From NCBI RefSeq assembly GCF_024181225.1, contig NZ_CP051198.1, forward strand, positions 620,001 through 684,000: a stretch of DNA of 64,000 nt. Direction: 5' to 3'. Numbering within the stretch: position 1 is the stretch's first letter; the number at the start of each line of letters is the position of its first letter. Below are positions 54,564 to 64,000 of this stretch, one piece after another. The translations under genes were made by a program, and so were the position numbers. The DNA is from Treponema sp. OMZ 787. GTDB lineage: Bacteria > Spirochaetota > Spirochaetia > Treponematales > Treponemataceae. Under the pieces are notes generated by a model that worked only from the letters and a program-made list of their open reading frames with translations, had not been told where the DNA came from and did no database searches.

Positions 54564-55502
54564 ATGACTGAAAGACCCGTACAGAGTAAATTGAATAATG
54601 CATTGAACATCCTCAAGCAGGGAGATCTAAAAGGAGCCTATGCCGAGCTTGAAAGGTTATTAAAAAATGACCTTGAAAATGCAGACATTGACTATACTCT
54701 AAAGGGCGTTAGGTTTTGGGAGGATAAGCTTGAAAAAGCAAAAAAAGCTTCTACTCCTTTAGAAAAGGCCGAAATGATGATATCGCAATGGAAGCCTTTT
54801 TTAGCCTATATTCACCGCCAGGGAGAAGAAAAAGAATTTATCATATATTCCTTAAAATGTGCCGTTTTTACGATTGCTTTGGAATTTTATGCAGATCTAT
54901 TTAAAGAAGAATCGGAACTGCCTGATGCAGAGCCTTACCGCAAAATCGGTCTTTGTTATAAGGTTCTCGGAAACTATGAAAGAGCTCTTGAATTTTTGAG
55001 GTATGCCGCCGAGATAGACAAGAATTCCGGTGCGGTCTTAGCAGATTTGGCCGATTGTTATGCCCTTTATGGGGAAATAAAATTTGCAAAAGCTTTTTTT
55101 AGAGAGGCCTTTTTTATAGACCCTGAAGGAATTGAACTGCAATTTCTTGAGTCCGAAATTATTCGAAGGCTTATTAATAGAGTTTATAATCTTGGTTATA
55201 ATGTTGAAGATATTGCCGATTGGGTGCCAGTGTACGGTGTTATTGACGGTGTTTTCAATGTAAAGCGGGAACTTAGGGCTTTTGAAGTAGGACAACTAAA
55301 GCAGAATATCTTTTTGATGGAAGGTGAGGTGCAAACTGCCTCTCAAGAACAAAAACATAAGCTTATTCCGCGTTTGATAAACCATTATTTTTGGCAGATT
55401 GACCATTATGTTAGCGTAAATGAAAACAAGTCAAAAATAGATGATCTGCTGCTGCGGATAAAAGTATTGGATCAAAATATATATAATTGCTATATGAGGT
55501 AG
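54564..55502 (+). CDS. TPR-repeat protein of unknown function
   Basis: A 312-residue soluble protein. Residues about 15-45 (LNNALNILKQGDLKGAYAEL) and about 135-205 (GLCYKVLGNYERALEFLRYA, GAVLADLADCYALYGEIKFA) fit tetratricopeptide repeats. There is no signal peptide. It sits 18 bases upstream of the GreA fusion gene, whose N-terminal part is also TPR-like, so the two products may bind each other; this is inferred from position. GAGG precedes the ATG. Confidence 0.8.
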   Translation: MTERPVQSKLNNALNILKQGDLKGAYAELERLLKNDLENADIDYTLKGVRFWEDKLEKAKKASTPLEKAEMMISQWKPFLAYIHRQGEEKEFIIYSLKCAVFTIALEFYADLFKEESELPDAEPYRKIGLCYKVLGNYERALEFLRYAAEIDKNSGAVLADLADCYALYGEIKFAKAFFREAFFIDPEGIELQFLESEIIRRLINRVYNLGYNVEDIADWVPVYGVIDGVFNVKRELRAFEVGQLKQNIFLMEGEVQTASQEQKHKLIPRLINHYFWQIDHYVSVNENKSKIDDLLLRIKVLDQNIYNCYMR

Positions 55503-55520
55503 CATATTTTCGGAGGATTT

Positions 55521-58244
55521 ATGTCTGATATACAAAAACAATTGATAGAGATGCTCAATGAAGAAAAATGGACTAGAGCAGCTATAGGCAACTACACAAC
55601 AAAGAATTTTGAAGATCTATATAAATTAGTATCGACCGCAAAAAAAGAAGGTGTTGTGAATGAGGTCAAAGAGATATGTGATGAACATTTGACTCATACA
55701 AAAAACAGTATAATCGCCCTTTATATTTCAAGTATAATTTCTCTTTCAAATCAACTTTTGGACGATTCAAATGTTGTAAGCTTAATCGAAATATTTACCG
55801 ACAACCACAGAACACAAATAGTTGAATATTTGTGTAAAAAGGTTCTCGAATACGGAGAATCTAAGTATGCCCTTAGAACATTGGCGGAATGTTATAAATC
55901 TGCAGGAAGTGAAGACATTTATGATATTTGGGAACGCTTGGTCAAGGTAGACTATGACGAAGCCGAGATAGCAAAGCTATTAGCCGAAAAATATGAAAAA
56001 GACGGAAATACCGAAAAATCTATAGAATATTATAAAAAAGCCTTATACCGCTTTATAAACCGCAAACAAATAAACGGGGTAAAAGAAATCTGGTCAAAAC
56101 TCGTTACCTTAATACCTGACGAAATTGATTTCTTCTTCCGCATACAGGCTAAGATTACAGGCACTATAGATAACGGCCGTAATCTTATTTTGATGCAGGA
56201 TGTGTACCAGTACTATAAAGAAAATGAAAATTGGAATATCTGTATAGATATTTTAAAACTCATCCTTTCTTACGATGAAAAAGATGCTTGGGCTCGTGAA
56301 GAAATTACCGAGTGTTTTAAAAATAAGTATAAAGATCATAGCCAGCTTGATGAGTGTATCAAAGTTTCCGATATAACCCAGCCTTGGAGACCTGTTTTTG
56401 ATGCTATAGCAGACTTTGAAAAACATATCTCCTTTGATACAGGCTCCTTTGTCTTCCACAGAACATGGGGTGTAGGCCATATTAAGTCCATCAAAGATGA
56501 TGAGCTTTTAATAAGATTTGCAAAAAAACAAAAGCAAAGCGGCGACAATATCCACTCTATGAGTCTTAAAATGGGTATAACAGCCCTCCAAACCTTGGAT
56601 AAAGAGCATATCTGGGTATTAAAATCTACTGTCAGCAAGGAAATTCTTACAAAGAAAATCAAGAGCGATCCCGAATGGGCATTGAAGGTTATCATAAAGA
56701 GTTTTGACAACAACTGCGACATGAAAAGAATTAAGCAGGAACTTGTACCTTCTCTTTTAACGGCCGGAGAATGGACTAGCTGGAATACAAAGGCTAGAAA
56801 GGTCTTAAAAGAAAATCCGATGTTCGGAATTAATCCTGATAATATAGATTTTTACAGTGTAAGACAGCGTCCCATTGCTGCTGAAGAAAAACTTTCAAAC
56901 GAATTTAAAGCTCAAAAGAACTTTTTTGCAAGAATTGAGCTTCTTAATGCTTATGATACCTCTGATGCCTGTGATGACGAATCCGATACATTCAGAGAAA
57001 TGCTTGACTATTTTGAGGGCTTCCTAAAAGCCTTTAGTCAGGTAAATGAGCAAGTTATTTGTGCCTATATCCTTGTTAAAGAATTTATTTCGGACAAACA
57101 ACTGATTTCGGCAGTAAAGCAATATAACTTTGCAGAACTTTACAGCCGTATTGAAGACCCGATGGAAGTATATTCTCAAATAAAGGATAAGGTTTCGATA
57201 AAGGGTCAGACTCTTCGTCAAAAATTCTTAAAGTACATCAAAAACCTTATTCCGAATTGGGAAAAAGAGTATATCAGACTCTTCCCCACAGTTTTATCTT
57301 CAGAGATCTTGGATGCCCTGATAGAAGCCGGCTCAACCGATGATGTAAAGAATTTGGTAAAAGATTGTTTTGAAAACTACCGCATTTACAGAAGTGCCGT
57401 TATTTGGTTCTTTAAAAATATTCAGGAAGAAGAATGGTTTAAGGAGCTTGGCATCAGTGTAGAGCAGCAGCTTATAGTGCTTATCCATATTCTTGATATT
57501 ACATACCGCGAAATTGCATCAAGAAGAAACACAACCGAAAACCGAAAAATCAATCACCAGGTACATACAATCCTCTTCGGAAAGGATGAGCTTTTACAAA
57601 ACTTTATCATGCAAAGCGATGTCGATACAATAACCAGACTTTACACCCTTATTGGCGATATTAAAGACCTCGAGCCGATGATTAAGATGAATATTAGATC
57701 CAAAATTGTTGAAAAGCATAAGGATTTTAAATTCTACGAAATCGAAGAAAAGACCGCTACGGTTCACGGCTTGATTGTTACAGCCAAGATGCTTGATCTT
57801 AAAAACAAAGAACTCATCGATATTAGGGATGTTAAAATTCCGCAAAATGCAAAAGATATCGGTTTTGCTCTTTCACTCGGCGACTTGCGTGAAAACGCCG
57901 AATACAAGGCTGCAAAAGAAGAGCAGACCCGACTCAACAATGCTCTTACAAGGCTGCAGGATGAACTTGATAGGGCTCAAATATTTGATCCCACCACTGC
58001 AACAGCAAAGAAAGTTTATTTTGGAAGTCATGTAAAGATATTAAACAATTTGACAAATAAAGAAGAAGAGTATACAATTTTAGGACCATGGGAATCTGAT
58101 CCTGCAAACGGTATCATTTCTTATATGTCGCCTTTAGGAAACGGATTGTTCAACCGCAAACAAGGGGAAGATGTTGAATTTGAAGTAAATGACGAAAAAA
58201 GGAGCTATAAGATTATAGATATTTCTATTGCGAATTTGAAATAG
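55521..58244 (+). CDS. greA: Large GreA-type transcription factor with helical-repeat N-terminus
   Basis: The 907-residue protein is nearly six times the length of E. coli GreA. The last 165 residues are a full GreA: the coiled coil with SLGDLRENAEYKAAKEEQTR (the acidic tip residues Asp and Glu are present) and the C-terminal FKBP-like domain (YFGSHVKILN, YTILGPWESDPANGIISYMS). Residues 1-735 are helical and resemble TPR-type repeats in parts (AEKYEKDGNTEKSIEYYKKA). GreA enters the RNA polymerase secondary channel to rescue backtracked complexes. Long GreA forms are known from spirochaetes and chlamydiae. CGGAGG precedes the ATG. Confidence 0.9.
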   Translation: MSDIQKQLIEMLNEEKWTRAAIGNYTTKNFEDLYKLVSTAKKEGVVNEVKEICDEHLTHTKNSIIALYISSIISLSNQLLDDSNVVSLIEIFTDNHRTQIVEYLCKKVLEYGESKYALRTLAECYKSAGSEDIYDIWERLVKVDYDEAEIAKLLAEKYEKDGNTEKSIEYYKKALYRFINRKQINGVKEIWSKLVTLIPDEIDFFFRIQAKITGTIDNGRNLILMQDVYQYYKENENWNICIDILKLILSYDEKDAWAREEITECFKNKYKDHSQLDECIKVSDITQPWRPVFDAIADFEKHISFDTGSFVFHRTWGVGHIKSIKDDELLIRFAKKQKQSGDNIHSMSLKMGITALQTLDKEHIWVLKSTVSKEILTKKIKSDPEWALKVIIKSFDNNCDMKRIKQELVPSLLTAGEWTSWNTKARKVLKENPMFGINPDNIDFYSVRQRPIAAEEKLSNEFKAQKNFFARIELLNAYDTSDACDDESDTFREMLDYFEGFLKAFSQVNEQVICAYILVKEFISDKQLISAVKQYNFAELYSRIEDPMEVYSQIKDKVSIKGQTLRQKFLKYIKNLIPNWEKEYIRLFPTVLSSEILDALIEAGSTDDVKNLVKDCFENYRIYRSAVIWFFKNIQEEEWFKELGISVEQQLIVLIHILDITYREIASRRNTTENRKINHQVHTILFGKDELLQNFIMQSDVDTITRLYTLIGDIKDLEPMIKMNIRSKIVEKHKDFKFYEIEEKTATVHGLIVTAKMLDLKNKELIDIRDVKIPQNAKDIGFALSLGDLRENAEYKAAKEEQTRLNNALTRLQDELDRAQIFDPTTATAKKVYFGSHVKILNNLTNKEEEYTILGPWESDPANGIISYMSPLGNGLFNRKQGEDVEFEVNDEKRSYKIIDISIANLK

Positions 58245-58314
58245 TCCGGTTAAGGCTTGCAGGCCCTCATAGGCTTGCAAGTCTTTTCACTTTATTCCGA
58301 AAGGAGGAAAAAAA

Positions 58315-60348
58315 ATGTTTAAAAGAATTTCTCTGTGTTTGTTTTTGTTTGTTCTTTTTATTCCTATCTTTGCCCAATCCAATGCTAAAACAAATGCCGA
58401 AATCGTAATCTTAATGGATACATCAGGAACTATCCTTCCCTATTACGAGGATATAAATAATCGGGTTTTGGCTGAAATTAACAATAAATTTGTAAGAAAG
58501 GGCGATACTGTACACATTTTATCCTTTAATGCTGATGCACGCTATGAAATGTCCCAAAAAATTAACAGCGAAAAGGATATGTCCAGGGTTGTTTCAAGGT
58601 TTTTACTTTTATACCATCTTGGAAAAAGCTCGGATTTTTTAACGGGACTTCAATATGCCCGCCAATATGGTGCTAACTTATCCGATAAAAATGAAAAAAT
58701 ATTGATTATAATATCCGACGGAATCTTTAATCCTCCCGCTTCAAGTCCATATAAAAATTATACCGACGATCAGATAAAAAATGAGATAGGTCTTCTTGCA
58801 GGAAGTATCAGAAAAAAAGGCTGGAAGGTTTATTATGTTAAACTTCCTTATCCTGCCGATGCGGTAATACGCGGCTTGGATGGCGAAGAATTTTATAATT
58901 CAGGCCGAAGCTATGCAGAAGGAGGCAGCGGCAGTTCCGCGGCTCAAGGTACCGGCAGATCTTCTGCAGGAAGCTCAACCTCAGGAACATCCGGTTCTTC
59001 TTCGGGTGCGGGCGGATATGCCGGAAGAATCGGCGGCGGTAATTCCGGTCAGGGCGGCTCCGGCGATGCCGGAACAGGACAGGGCAGTTTGACCGATGTT
59101 TCAAAGGCTTTTAAAGAAGCCTCCGGGGCATCAGGCAGCGAGCTTCCCCAAGATAAAAATGAAAAATTTACAATTACTGAAAATGCGGAAATCTTGCCCG
59201 TAATCCGTTTTCCCGATGAGGGGCTTGAAGCTCATGGGAATAAGCTTGATTTTTCATTTGAAGTAACAAACAATTCCGATGAAGATGTAGAGCTGCATTT
59301 AACTCATATTGTAATAGATAACGGCATCAATACTAGCAAAATCCCTGTTGATTCTCAAAATACAAAGATTAAGCCTGGCGAAAAGGATGCGGTTATTCGG
59401 GTTTCGGCCCTTCTTCCTCCGGAATATAAGGAAGGTAATTATAATCTGATTATGAGGCTTGAGTTTGCAGATGGAAAAAGGGTTTTGCCTCAGGTTATGG
59501 AAACCTCATTGGCCGTATTCCCTACAAGTTTCCAAAAGCTTAAGGACTCAAATGCTCTTTTGTTTATTCTTCTTGGAATTATCCTGCTTCTTCTACTTAT
59601 ATTTTTCATTATATTCTTTGCAAGGAGAAAGGGTTCTTCGACTCAGTCAAATAAGGCCCGGTATGCCTCGGCAGGAAATCAGCCTAATTATCAGGAAGAG
59701 GATAAGAGGTATCCTCATAAATTATCCGAAGAAGATGACCATGCAAACCGTTTAAATGAGTTTAATGCTGCTGCATCTGCCTATCCTGACGGAAAAAACT
59801 TTTCCGGTACCGGAACTTCTATGTACTCTGCGGATACTTTGGATAGAGTTGCATCTCAACGACAGGATGATGAAGTTTTACGCAGGCGTGTTTTGGCGGC
59901 TTCTTTTGCATCAAAGGAACCTAGGGGAACATATATGTCTCCTGCCAACTTCTTTGAAACAATAGAGATAAAGCGTAATAAATCCGGCATGACAGAGATT
60001 TATGTTTTAAATCAAAATAGAAACATAGGAAGGCGTAATATTCATGTTATGAAACCCGGAACAAGCTTAACATTGGGCGGCGGAAAGACCGATAATTTCT
60101 TAATCTTCTTGGTACCCTTTCCTTCGAATTTGGCTCAGGTTAGGTATGACGGGCAAAATTATAATCTGGCTATTCTTAAGCCTAAGTATTTTCCCTATGA
60201 AAAGTCAAATATTGTAAATAACTGTATCGGTAAAACCATTACCCTTGTTTCCGATAAGGGGTATCATGTTTACTTTACATTTAGGGAATATGAAAACCCT
60301 ACCGAAAAATTAAACAGTATTTTAACATCGATAAAGTACGATAAGTAA
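58315..60348 (+). CDS. VWA-domain membrane protein with cytoplasmic C-terminal domain
   Basis: The 677-residue product has a signal peptide (ISLCLFLFVLFIPIFAQ), a von Willebrand A domain (about 28-200: EIVILMDTSGTILPYYE, a MIDAS variant D-T-S-G-T, and ILIIISDGIFNPP), a Ser/Gly-rich linker (about 205-265), a beta-sandwich region (about 285-410), a single helix (about 418-440: LFILLGIILLLLLIFFIIFF), a basic stop-transfer and a cytoplasmic region whose end (GRRNIHVMKPGTSLTLGGGK to about 670) resembles an FHA or related beta domain. The role is unknown; it could join the periplasm to a cytoplasmic phosphoprotein partner. GGAGG precedes the ATG. Confidence 0.85.
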   Translation: MFKRISLCLFLFVLFIPIFAQSNAKTNAEIVILMDTSGTILPYYEDINNRVLAEINNKFVRKGDTVHILSFNADARYEMSQKINSEKDMSRVVSRFLLLYHLGKSSDFLTGLQYARQYGANLSDKNEKILIIISDGIFNPPASSPYKNYTDDQIKNEIGLLAGSIRKKGWKVYYVKLPYPADAVIRGLDGEEFYNSGRSYAEGGSGSSAAQGTGRSSAGSSTSGTSGSSSGAGGYAGRIGGGNSGQGGSGDAGTGQGSLTDVSKAFKEASGASGSELPQDKNEKFTITENAEILPVIRFPDEGLEAHGNKLDFSFEVTNNSDEDVELHLTHIVIDNGINTSKIPVDSQNTKIKPGEKDAVIRVSALLPPEYKEGNYNLIMRLEFADGKRVLPQVMETSLAVFPTSFQKLKDSNALLFILLGIILLLLLIFFIIFFARRKGSSTQSNKARYASAGNQPNYQEEDKRYPHKLSEEDDHANRLNEFNAAASAYPDGKNFSGTGTSMYSADTLDRVASQRQDDEVLRRRVLAASFASKEPRGTYMSPANFFETIEIKRNKSGMTEIYVLNQNRNIGRRNIHVMKPGTSLTLGGGKTDNFLIFLVPFPSNLAQVRYDGQNYNLAILKPKYFPYEKSNIVNNCIGKTITLVSDKGYHVYFTFREYENPTEKLNSILTSIKYDK

Positions 60349-60361
60349 GTGTTTGGGTTAT

Positions 60362-60399
60362 AAAAAAACCGTAATCATTAAGATTACGGTTTTTTTTTT
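60362..60399 (+). terminator. Bidirectional intrinsic terminator
   Basis: ACCGTAATC (60368-60376) pairs with GATTACGGT (60382-60390); T-run to the right and A-run to the left serve the VWA gene and the convergent ankyrin gene. Confidence 0.92.
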
Positions 60400-60402
60400 G
60401 TT

Positions 60403-63207
60403 TTATTCGGTTTTTAAAAGGTCTGCTATTTCACTTCTGTTCCATCTTAGGGCTACCCGGTAAGGTGTTTCTCCTGCCGTATTTTTTACATCAAGATTTA
60501 TTCCGGGGAGGGCCAAAAGTTCTTTTACCGTTTTAGCATCTGCAAATTTTGCGGCATAGTGAAGTATTCCTTCGCCAAGTGTGTCGGTTTGATTTAATGA
60601 GAACTCGGCCGCCGCAGGGGCAAGGTCAGTGTTATTTGTAAAAATTTCCGTTATAGCAGACACTCCCTTATTGTTGACGATAAAAGGATCCGCTCCTCCG
60701 GCTAAGAGAGCTCTGGTTAATTCTTTTTGGCTGTTTTGAACTGCGAGTAAAATAGCCGTCTCTCCGTTTTTGTTCCGTTTATTTAAAGGATACCTTTTTT
60801 TCATAACTGTTTCAAAATATTCAGGTTTTACCCTTTCTTTTACCGCTATGTGCAAAGGAGTGTCGCCGTCAGTATCGGTTAAGAGGCTGTCATTTCCAAG
60901 CACAAGATCTACAGTTTTTGTGCTTTTGTTTAGGGCTAGAACAAAGGGTGTTTTTCCATAGGCATCTCTGGCTAATGGATTGCCTCCTGCATTCCGTATG
61001 AGTGTTATGCTTTCTTCAGAAATATCCACAGCTTCATGCAAGGGCGTTTTTCCGTACATATCCTGCTGAACGGGAGAAGCTCCGTTTTGAAGCAATAAGT
61101 CTATAGCTTCTATTTGATTTGCAATGACGGCTTCCGATAATGGGGATCGGCCGGTTTCATCTGCGGCATTTATGTCAATGTCTGCTTTTAAGAAGATATT
61201 GATAAATTTTACTTCGCCTTGTTTGGCTGCTTCATGTAAAACGGTTTTTCCTGCAAGGTTTTTTGAATTTATCAGTCTTTTATGTTCTTCAGTATTCTTG
61301 CTTAAAATAAAATTTGCAGATTTATATGCTGACCATCTTACTGCTGCATGCAAAACCGTATTCCCTAAAAAATCTCTTGCGTCTAAATCGGCTTTTTTTG
61401 AGACCCCATCGCCTAACAAGGCTTTTACTGCTTCTGGGCTGTCAGCTCTGACTGCATTAAAAAGAGGCGTTTCGTAATTTGCATTTCTTGCATTTATGTC
61501 TGCTCCCTTATCGATTAAATATGGTATCATAGGTAAGATTTGCCATTCTGCAACAAGATGAAGCGGTGTATTTCCTGCTCCGTCTTTTGCCCCTATTGTG
61601 TGAGAATTTATCATCCAGTCTTCTCTGCCGCCGCGTAAGGTCATTGCAAATTTTAAAGGACTATCGCCGTTTAGGTTTGAATTGAATATATCGGCATTGT
61701 TTGCGATTAATATTTCCCCTGCTTCGCGGTAGTTGTTTTCGGCTGCTATATGAAGAGGTGCGTTTCCTATCTTATTACGCGTATTGATTAAGCTCTTTTT
61801 TTCTATCAGATAGTAAATAATATCCTTGCTTGCTTTGCGGCTTATAGCCAAGTGAAGAGGTGTTGAACCTGTTGAATCTCTATCAGTGCTGTTTTTTTCG
61901 GTTACTACATACTGTACCATCGGAAGACCTATGTTTACGGCATGAATAAAGGCGGACTCCCCCGACTTGTCTTCGGCATGGATATCGGCACCATGATTTA
62001 TTAAAAAATTAGCTTGCTGTGTTTGGTTTCTTTCGATTGCCAAAATAAGAGGAGTTTGTCCTTTTTTGTTTCTTTCATTTATGTCGGCTCCTGCTTTTAA
62101 GAGGAGATCAAGAATTTCGTCATTCATTCCGACCCTTGATGCAATATGGAGAGGCGTTTCTCCATAATTATCTTTAAGGTTAGGGTTGGCACCGGCTTTT
62201 ATAAGCTCGCTAACCAGTTTTGAGCGGGAGGCTTCCGGCATGACCAGATGGAGGGCTGTGTTACCTGATGAGTTACGGCTGTTGGGATCGGCCCCCGCTT
62301 GCAATAATAAGAGTGCGGCTTCTACATTTCCGTTATAAACGGCTTCGTGCAAAGCCGTTGAGCTTGAAGCATCTTTTACATCAATGGGAATATTTTTTTT
62401 AATTAAAAATTTTAAAAATCCGGTGTATCCCTTTCTTGCAAAAATGTGAAGAAGAGTTTCTCCGTCTCCGAAACGCATTGAGTAATTTCGGGCAAGCGAT
62501 GCCGTTTCAAATTCGCTAAAATTTTTTCCCATCGGCTGTATACCGGCAAGTAAAAGCATTGATGCAATTTCGGCTGAAACTTCAAAATCATTGTATTTGT
62601 ATGCGATACCGAGGGGACTTAAGCCTTCTTTATTGTACTTGGTTTCAGTAGTTTCGATGGCTAAGATTTGCTCTGTAAGCTGTTTATCTATAGCTTTTAC
62701 CGCAAGATGAAGGGCTGTATCGTGGTTTTCATCTTTTTGTTTTAAGGTTTGAGAGCTTAGAATCAAATTGGGAACATTATTTTTACATGCCGTATAGAAA
62801 GGCTTTTCGCCCTCATTATCTTGAGCAAATATATTTGCATTGTACTCGATAAGAACTTTAACCGCATCATAAGCCTCATTGTTTAGAGCTGCGGCCAAAG
62901 GTGTTGCCCCCATATTGTTTTTTGCTTCTATGTTTGCGTCCATGTTTATTAAAAAGCGTAAAATCATGGTATCATTTTGAATAGCTGCAATGTGTAAAAG
63001 ACTGTTTCCATCTTCGTCCTTCATATTTAAGGCTGAACTGTTAAGTCTTTCTTGCAATTCTGCCGATTTTCCTGCCTTTATAAGATCAATCAAACTTTCT
63101 TCTTTAGGCTCAGGAGCTGTTTTACATGACATAAAATTTGCCGTAATCAAAGTTATAACAAATGCAGATATAAACATTTTTTTTGTTTTGAGAATAAGAT
63201 TTTGCAT
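60403..63207 (-). CDS. Giant ankyrin-repeat lipoprotein
   Basis: The 934-residue product has a lipoprotein signal (MFISAFVITLITANFMSC, Cys28) and then about 25 ankyrin repeats that fill the rest, with units such as GNTALHLVMPEASRS, GETPLHIASRVGMN and GKTPLHEAVDISEE. The expected place is the periplasm or cell surface. Ankyrin repeats bind proteins; in a lipoprotein of this size they may form a long solenoid scaffold. GGGGAGG lies 10 bases before the ATG; a second ATG 30 bases inside is possible. Isolated gene between pyrG and the terminator. Confidence 0.9.
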   Translation of the reverse strand: MQNLILKTKKMFISAFVITLITANFMSCKTAPEPKEESLIDLIKAGKSAELQERLNSSALNMKDEDGNSLLHIAAIQNDTMILRFLINMDANIEAKNNMGATPLAAALNNEAYDAVKVLIEYNANIFAQDNEGEKPFYTACKNNVPNLILSSQTLKQKDENHDTALHLAVKAIDKQLTEQILAIETTETKYNKEGLSPLGIAYKYNDFEVSAEIASMLLLAGIQPMGKNFSEFETASLARNYSMRFGDGETLLHIFARKGYTGFLKFLIKKNIPIDVKDASSSTALHEAVYNGNVEAALLLLQAGADPNSRNSSGNTALHLVMPEASRSKLVSELIKAGANPNLKDNYGETPLHIASRVGMNDEILDLLLKAGADINERNKKGQTPLILAIERNQTQQANFLINHGADIHAEDKSGESAFIHAVNIGLPMVQYVVTEKNSTDRDSTGSTPLHLAISRKASKDIIYYLIEKKSLINTRNKIGNAPLHIAAENNYREAGEILIANNADIFNSNLNGDSPLKFAMTLRGGREDWMINSHTIGAKDGAGNTPLHLVAEWQILPMIPYLIDKGADINARNANYETPLFNAVRADSPEAVKALLGDGVSKKADLDARDFLGNTVLHAAVRWSAYKSANFILSKNTEEHKRLINSKNLAGKTVLHEAAKQGEVKFINIFLKADIDINAADETGRSPLSEAVIANQIEAIDLLLQNGASPVQQDMYGKTPLHEAVDISEESITLIRNAGGNPLARDAYGKTPFVLALNKSTKTVDLVLGNDSLLTDTDGDTPLHIAVKERVKPEYFETVMKKRYPLNKRNKNGETAILLAVQNSQKELTRALLAGGADPFIVNNKGVSAITEIFTNNTDLAPAAAEFSLNQTDTLGEGILHYAAKFADAKTVKELLALPGINLDVKNTAGETPYRVALRWNRSEIADLLKTE

Positions 63208-63279
63208 AAGCGTATAGCCTCCCCTCTTAATATCGGCTTGAATCTATATGCCCTTTAGAAGGGCATATTTATCGGGCAG

Positions 63280-64000
63280 CTATCGATTGCCTTTGTTGTC
63301 GACTGCCGTCTGAATAAAATCCCTAAATAGGGGATGGGGCTTGTTGGGCCTTGAGGCAAATTCAGGATGGAATTGGACTGCGACAAACCAAGGATGATTT
63401 TTTAGCTCTATAATTTCCACTAAATTGCGTTCGGGATTAAAACCTGAAAAAATCATATCGGAATTGCCGAATTTTTCTCTGTAAATGTTGTTGAATTCGT
63501 ATCTGTGGCGGTGTCTTTCTTGGATTTCATGGGATTTATAGGCTTTTTCCGCAAGAGATCCTTCGGTTATCATACATCGGTAAAGCCCTAAGCGTAGGGT
63601 GCCGCCGATTTTTACATCTTTTTGATCGGGCATTAGGTCGATGACCGGATTTTTAGCGTTTTTATCGAATTCTGAAGAATTGGCTCCTTCAATGTTCAGG
63701 GCATTTAATGCATATTCGATGGCCGCAATCTGCATACCAAGGCAGATTCCGAAGTAGGGAATTTTATTTTCGCGGGCAAATTGGGCTGTTAAAAGCATAC
63801 CGTTAATGCCCCTGTCGCCGAAGCCTCCCGGTACGATAATTCCGTCTGCATCCTTTAAAAAGTTTGCTGCATCTTCTTTGCTTTCTATTTTTTTGGAGTC
63901 GACCCAAAGGAGTTTAATTGAGGTTTTGTGGTAAATGCCGGCTGCCGTTAAGGCCTCTGCAACGCTGAGGTAGGCATCGGGGAGTTCTACATATTTTCCT
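63280..64000 (-). CDS. pyrG: CTP synthase, C-terminal (glutaminase) part; 5' end outside window
   Basis: The frame stays open from the stop at 63280 to the window edge, giving about 240 residues; the first ATG inside the window (63798) is internal. Read from the edge it shows [21 protein letters not shown], then the class I amidotransferase domain: [17 protein letters not shown], the nucleophile Cys in [13 protein letters not shown], and the final catalytic His-x-Glu in [18 protein letters not shown]. The enzyme makes CTP from UTP with glutamine. It precedes the ankyrin lipoprotein in the same direction, 73 bases apart, with no visible terminator between them. Confidence 0.95.
   Translation of the reverse strand, partial: GKYVELPDAYLSVAEALTAAGIYHKTSIKLLWVDSKKIESKEDAANFLKDADGIIVPGGFGDRGINGMLLTAQFARENKIPYFGICLGMQIAAIEYALNALNIEGANSSEFDKNAKNPVIDLMPDQKDVKIGGTLRLGLYRCMITEGSLAEKAYKSHEIQERHRHRYEFNNIYREKFGNSDMIFSGFNPERNLVEIIELKNHPWFVAVQFHPEFASRPNKPHPLFRDFIQTAVDNKGNR

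Noticed and set aside
1-64000. CRISPR array or rRNA genes
   Set aside because: No regularly spaced short repeats with unique spacers and no rRNA-like sequence were seen.

Overview
The window comes from the chromosome of a host-associated spirochaete, most likely Treponema denticola or a close relative. This is inferred from the AT-rich sequence, the TpLRR/BspA-like surface protein, the treponemal gene mix (grpE-dnaK-dnaJ, cheR-cheB, membrane pyrophosphatase, nifJ, a GreA fused to a long helical domain, ankyrin and OmpA-like envelope proteins) and lone features such as a gene cassette of integron type. No database search was possible, so the species is not certain.

Layout. 1-3.8 kb: 3' part of a large leucine-rich-repeat lipoprotein. 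4-7.1 kb: a UDG-like protein, a MATE exporter and a convergent radical SAM gene. 7.2-11.1 kb: an AAA-ATPase/nuclease-like gene, then cobJ-cobK and a metal/corrinoid ABC ATPase. 11.28-12.31 kb: a single gene cassette (secreted protein plus attC) behind an outside promoter, followed by an HTH-Fic protein. 13.4-17.4 kb: grpE-dnaK-dnaJ. 17.5-22.2 kb: two membrane SpoIIE-type phosphatases, a STAS protein and a VanY peptidase. On the minus strand, 22.2-29.3 kb holds a CDF exporter, oppFDCB without oppA, and a chemoreceptor. The minus-strand block 29.5-34.1 kb reads lptC-lptA-lptB-pth-(glycogen-binding-like)-murA. 34.2-36.2 kb: cheR-cheB. 36.3-40.2 kb: a lipoprotein, tRNA-Ala(CGC), a PTS EIIC-like protein and hppA. 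40.3-45.5 kb: three small ORFs and a complete BceRSAB-like antimicrobial-peptide sensing and detoxification module. 45.6-48.8 kb: accessory genes on the minus strand (Rpn/PD-(D/E)XK, ClbS/DfsB, WYL regulator, Doc toxin-antitoxin). 49.2-54.3 kb: OmpA-like protein and pyruvate:ferredoxin oxidoreductase. 54.5-60.3 kb: TPR protein, GreA fusion and a VWA membrane protein. 60.4-64 kb: giant ankyrin lipoprotein and the 3' end of pyrG.

How the parts work together. The envelope theme is strong: LptABC export parts, MurA, an OmpA peptidoglycan anchor, VanY, and a Bce-type defence system whose predicted operator (TTACA-N4-TGTAA) sits just upstream of its transporter genes. CheR, CheB and the chemoreceptor belong to the motility pathway. 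PFOR and the K+-type pyrophosphatase fit an anaerobic fermentative energy metabolism.

Most notable observations: a solitary integron-like cassette with a promoter in its left flank; a coupled 51-residue membrane peptide and two other small ORFs leading the Bce operon; Asp instead of Cys in the MurA fosfomycin site; and a repeated arrangement in which a -10 box lies only 5-9 bases before the start codon, which predicts leaderless mRNAs.
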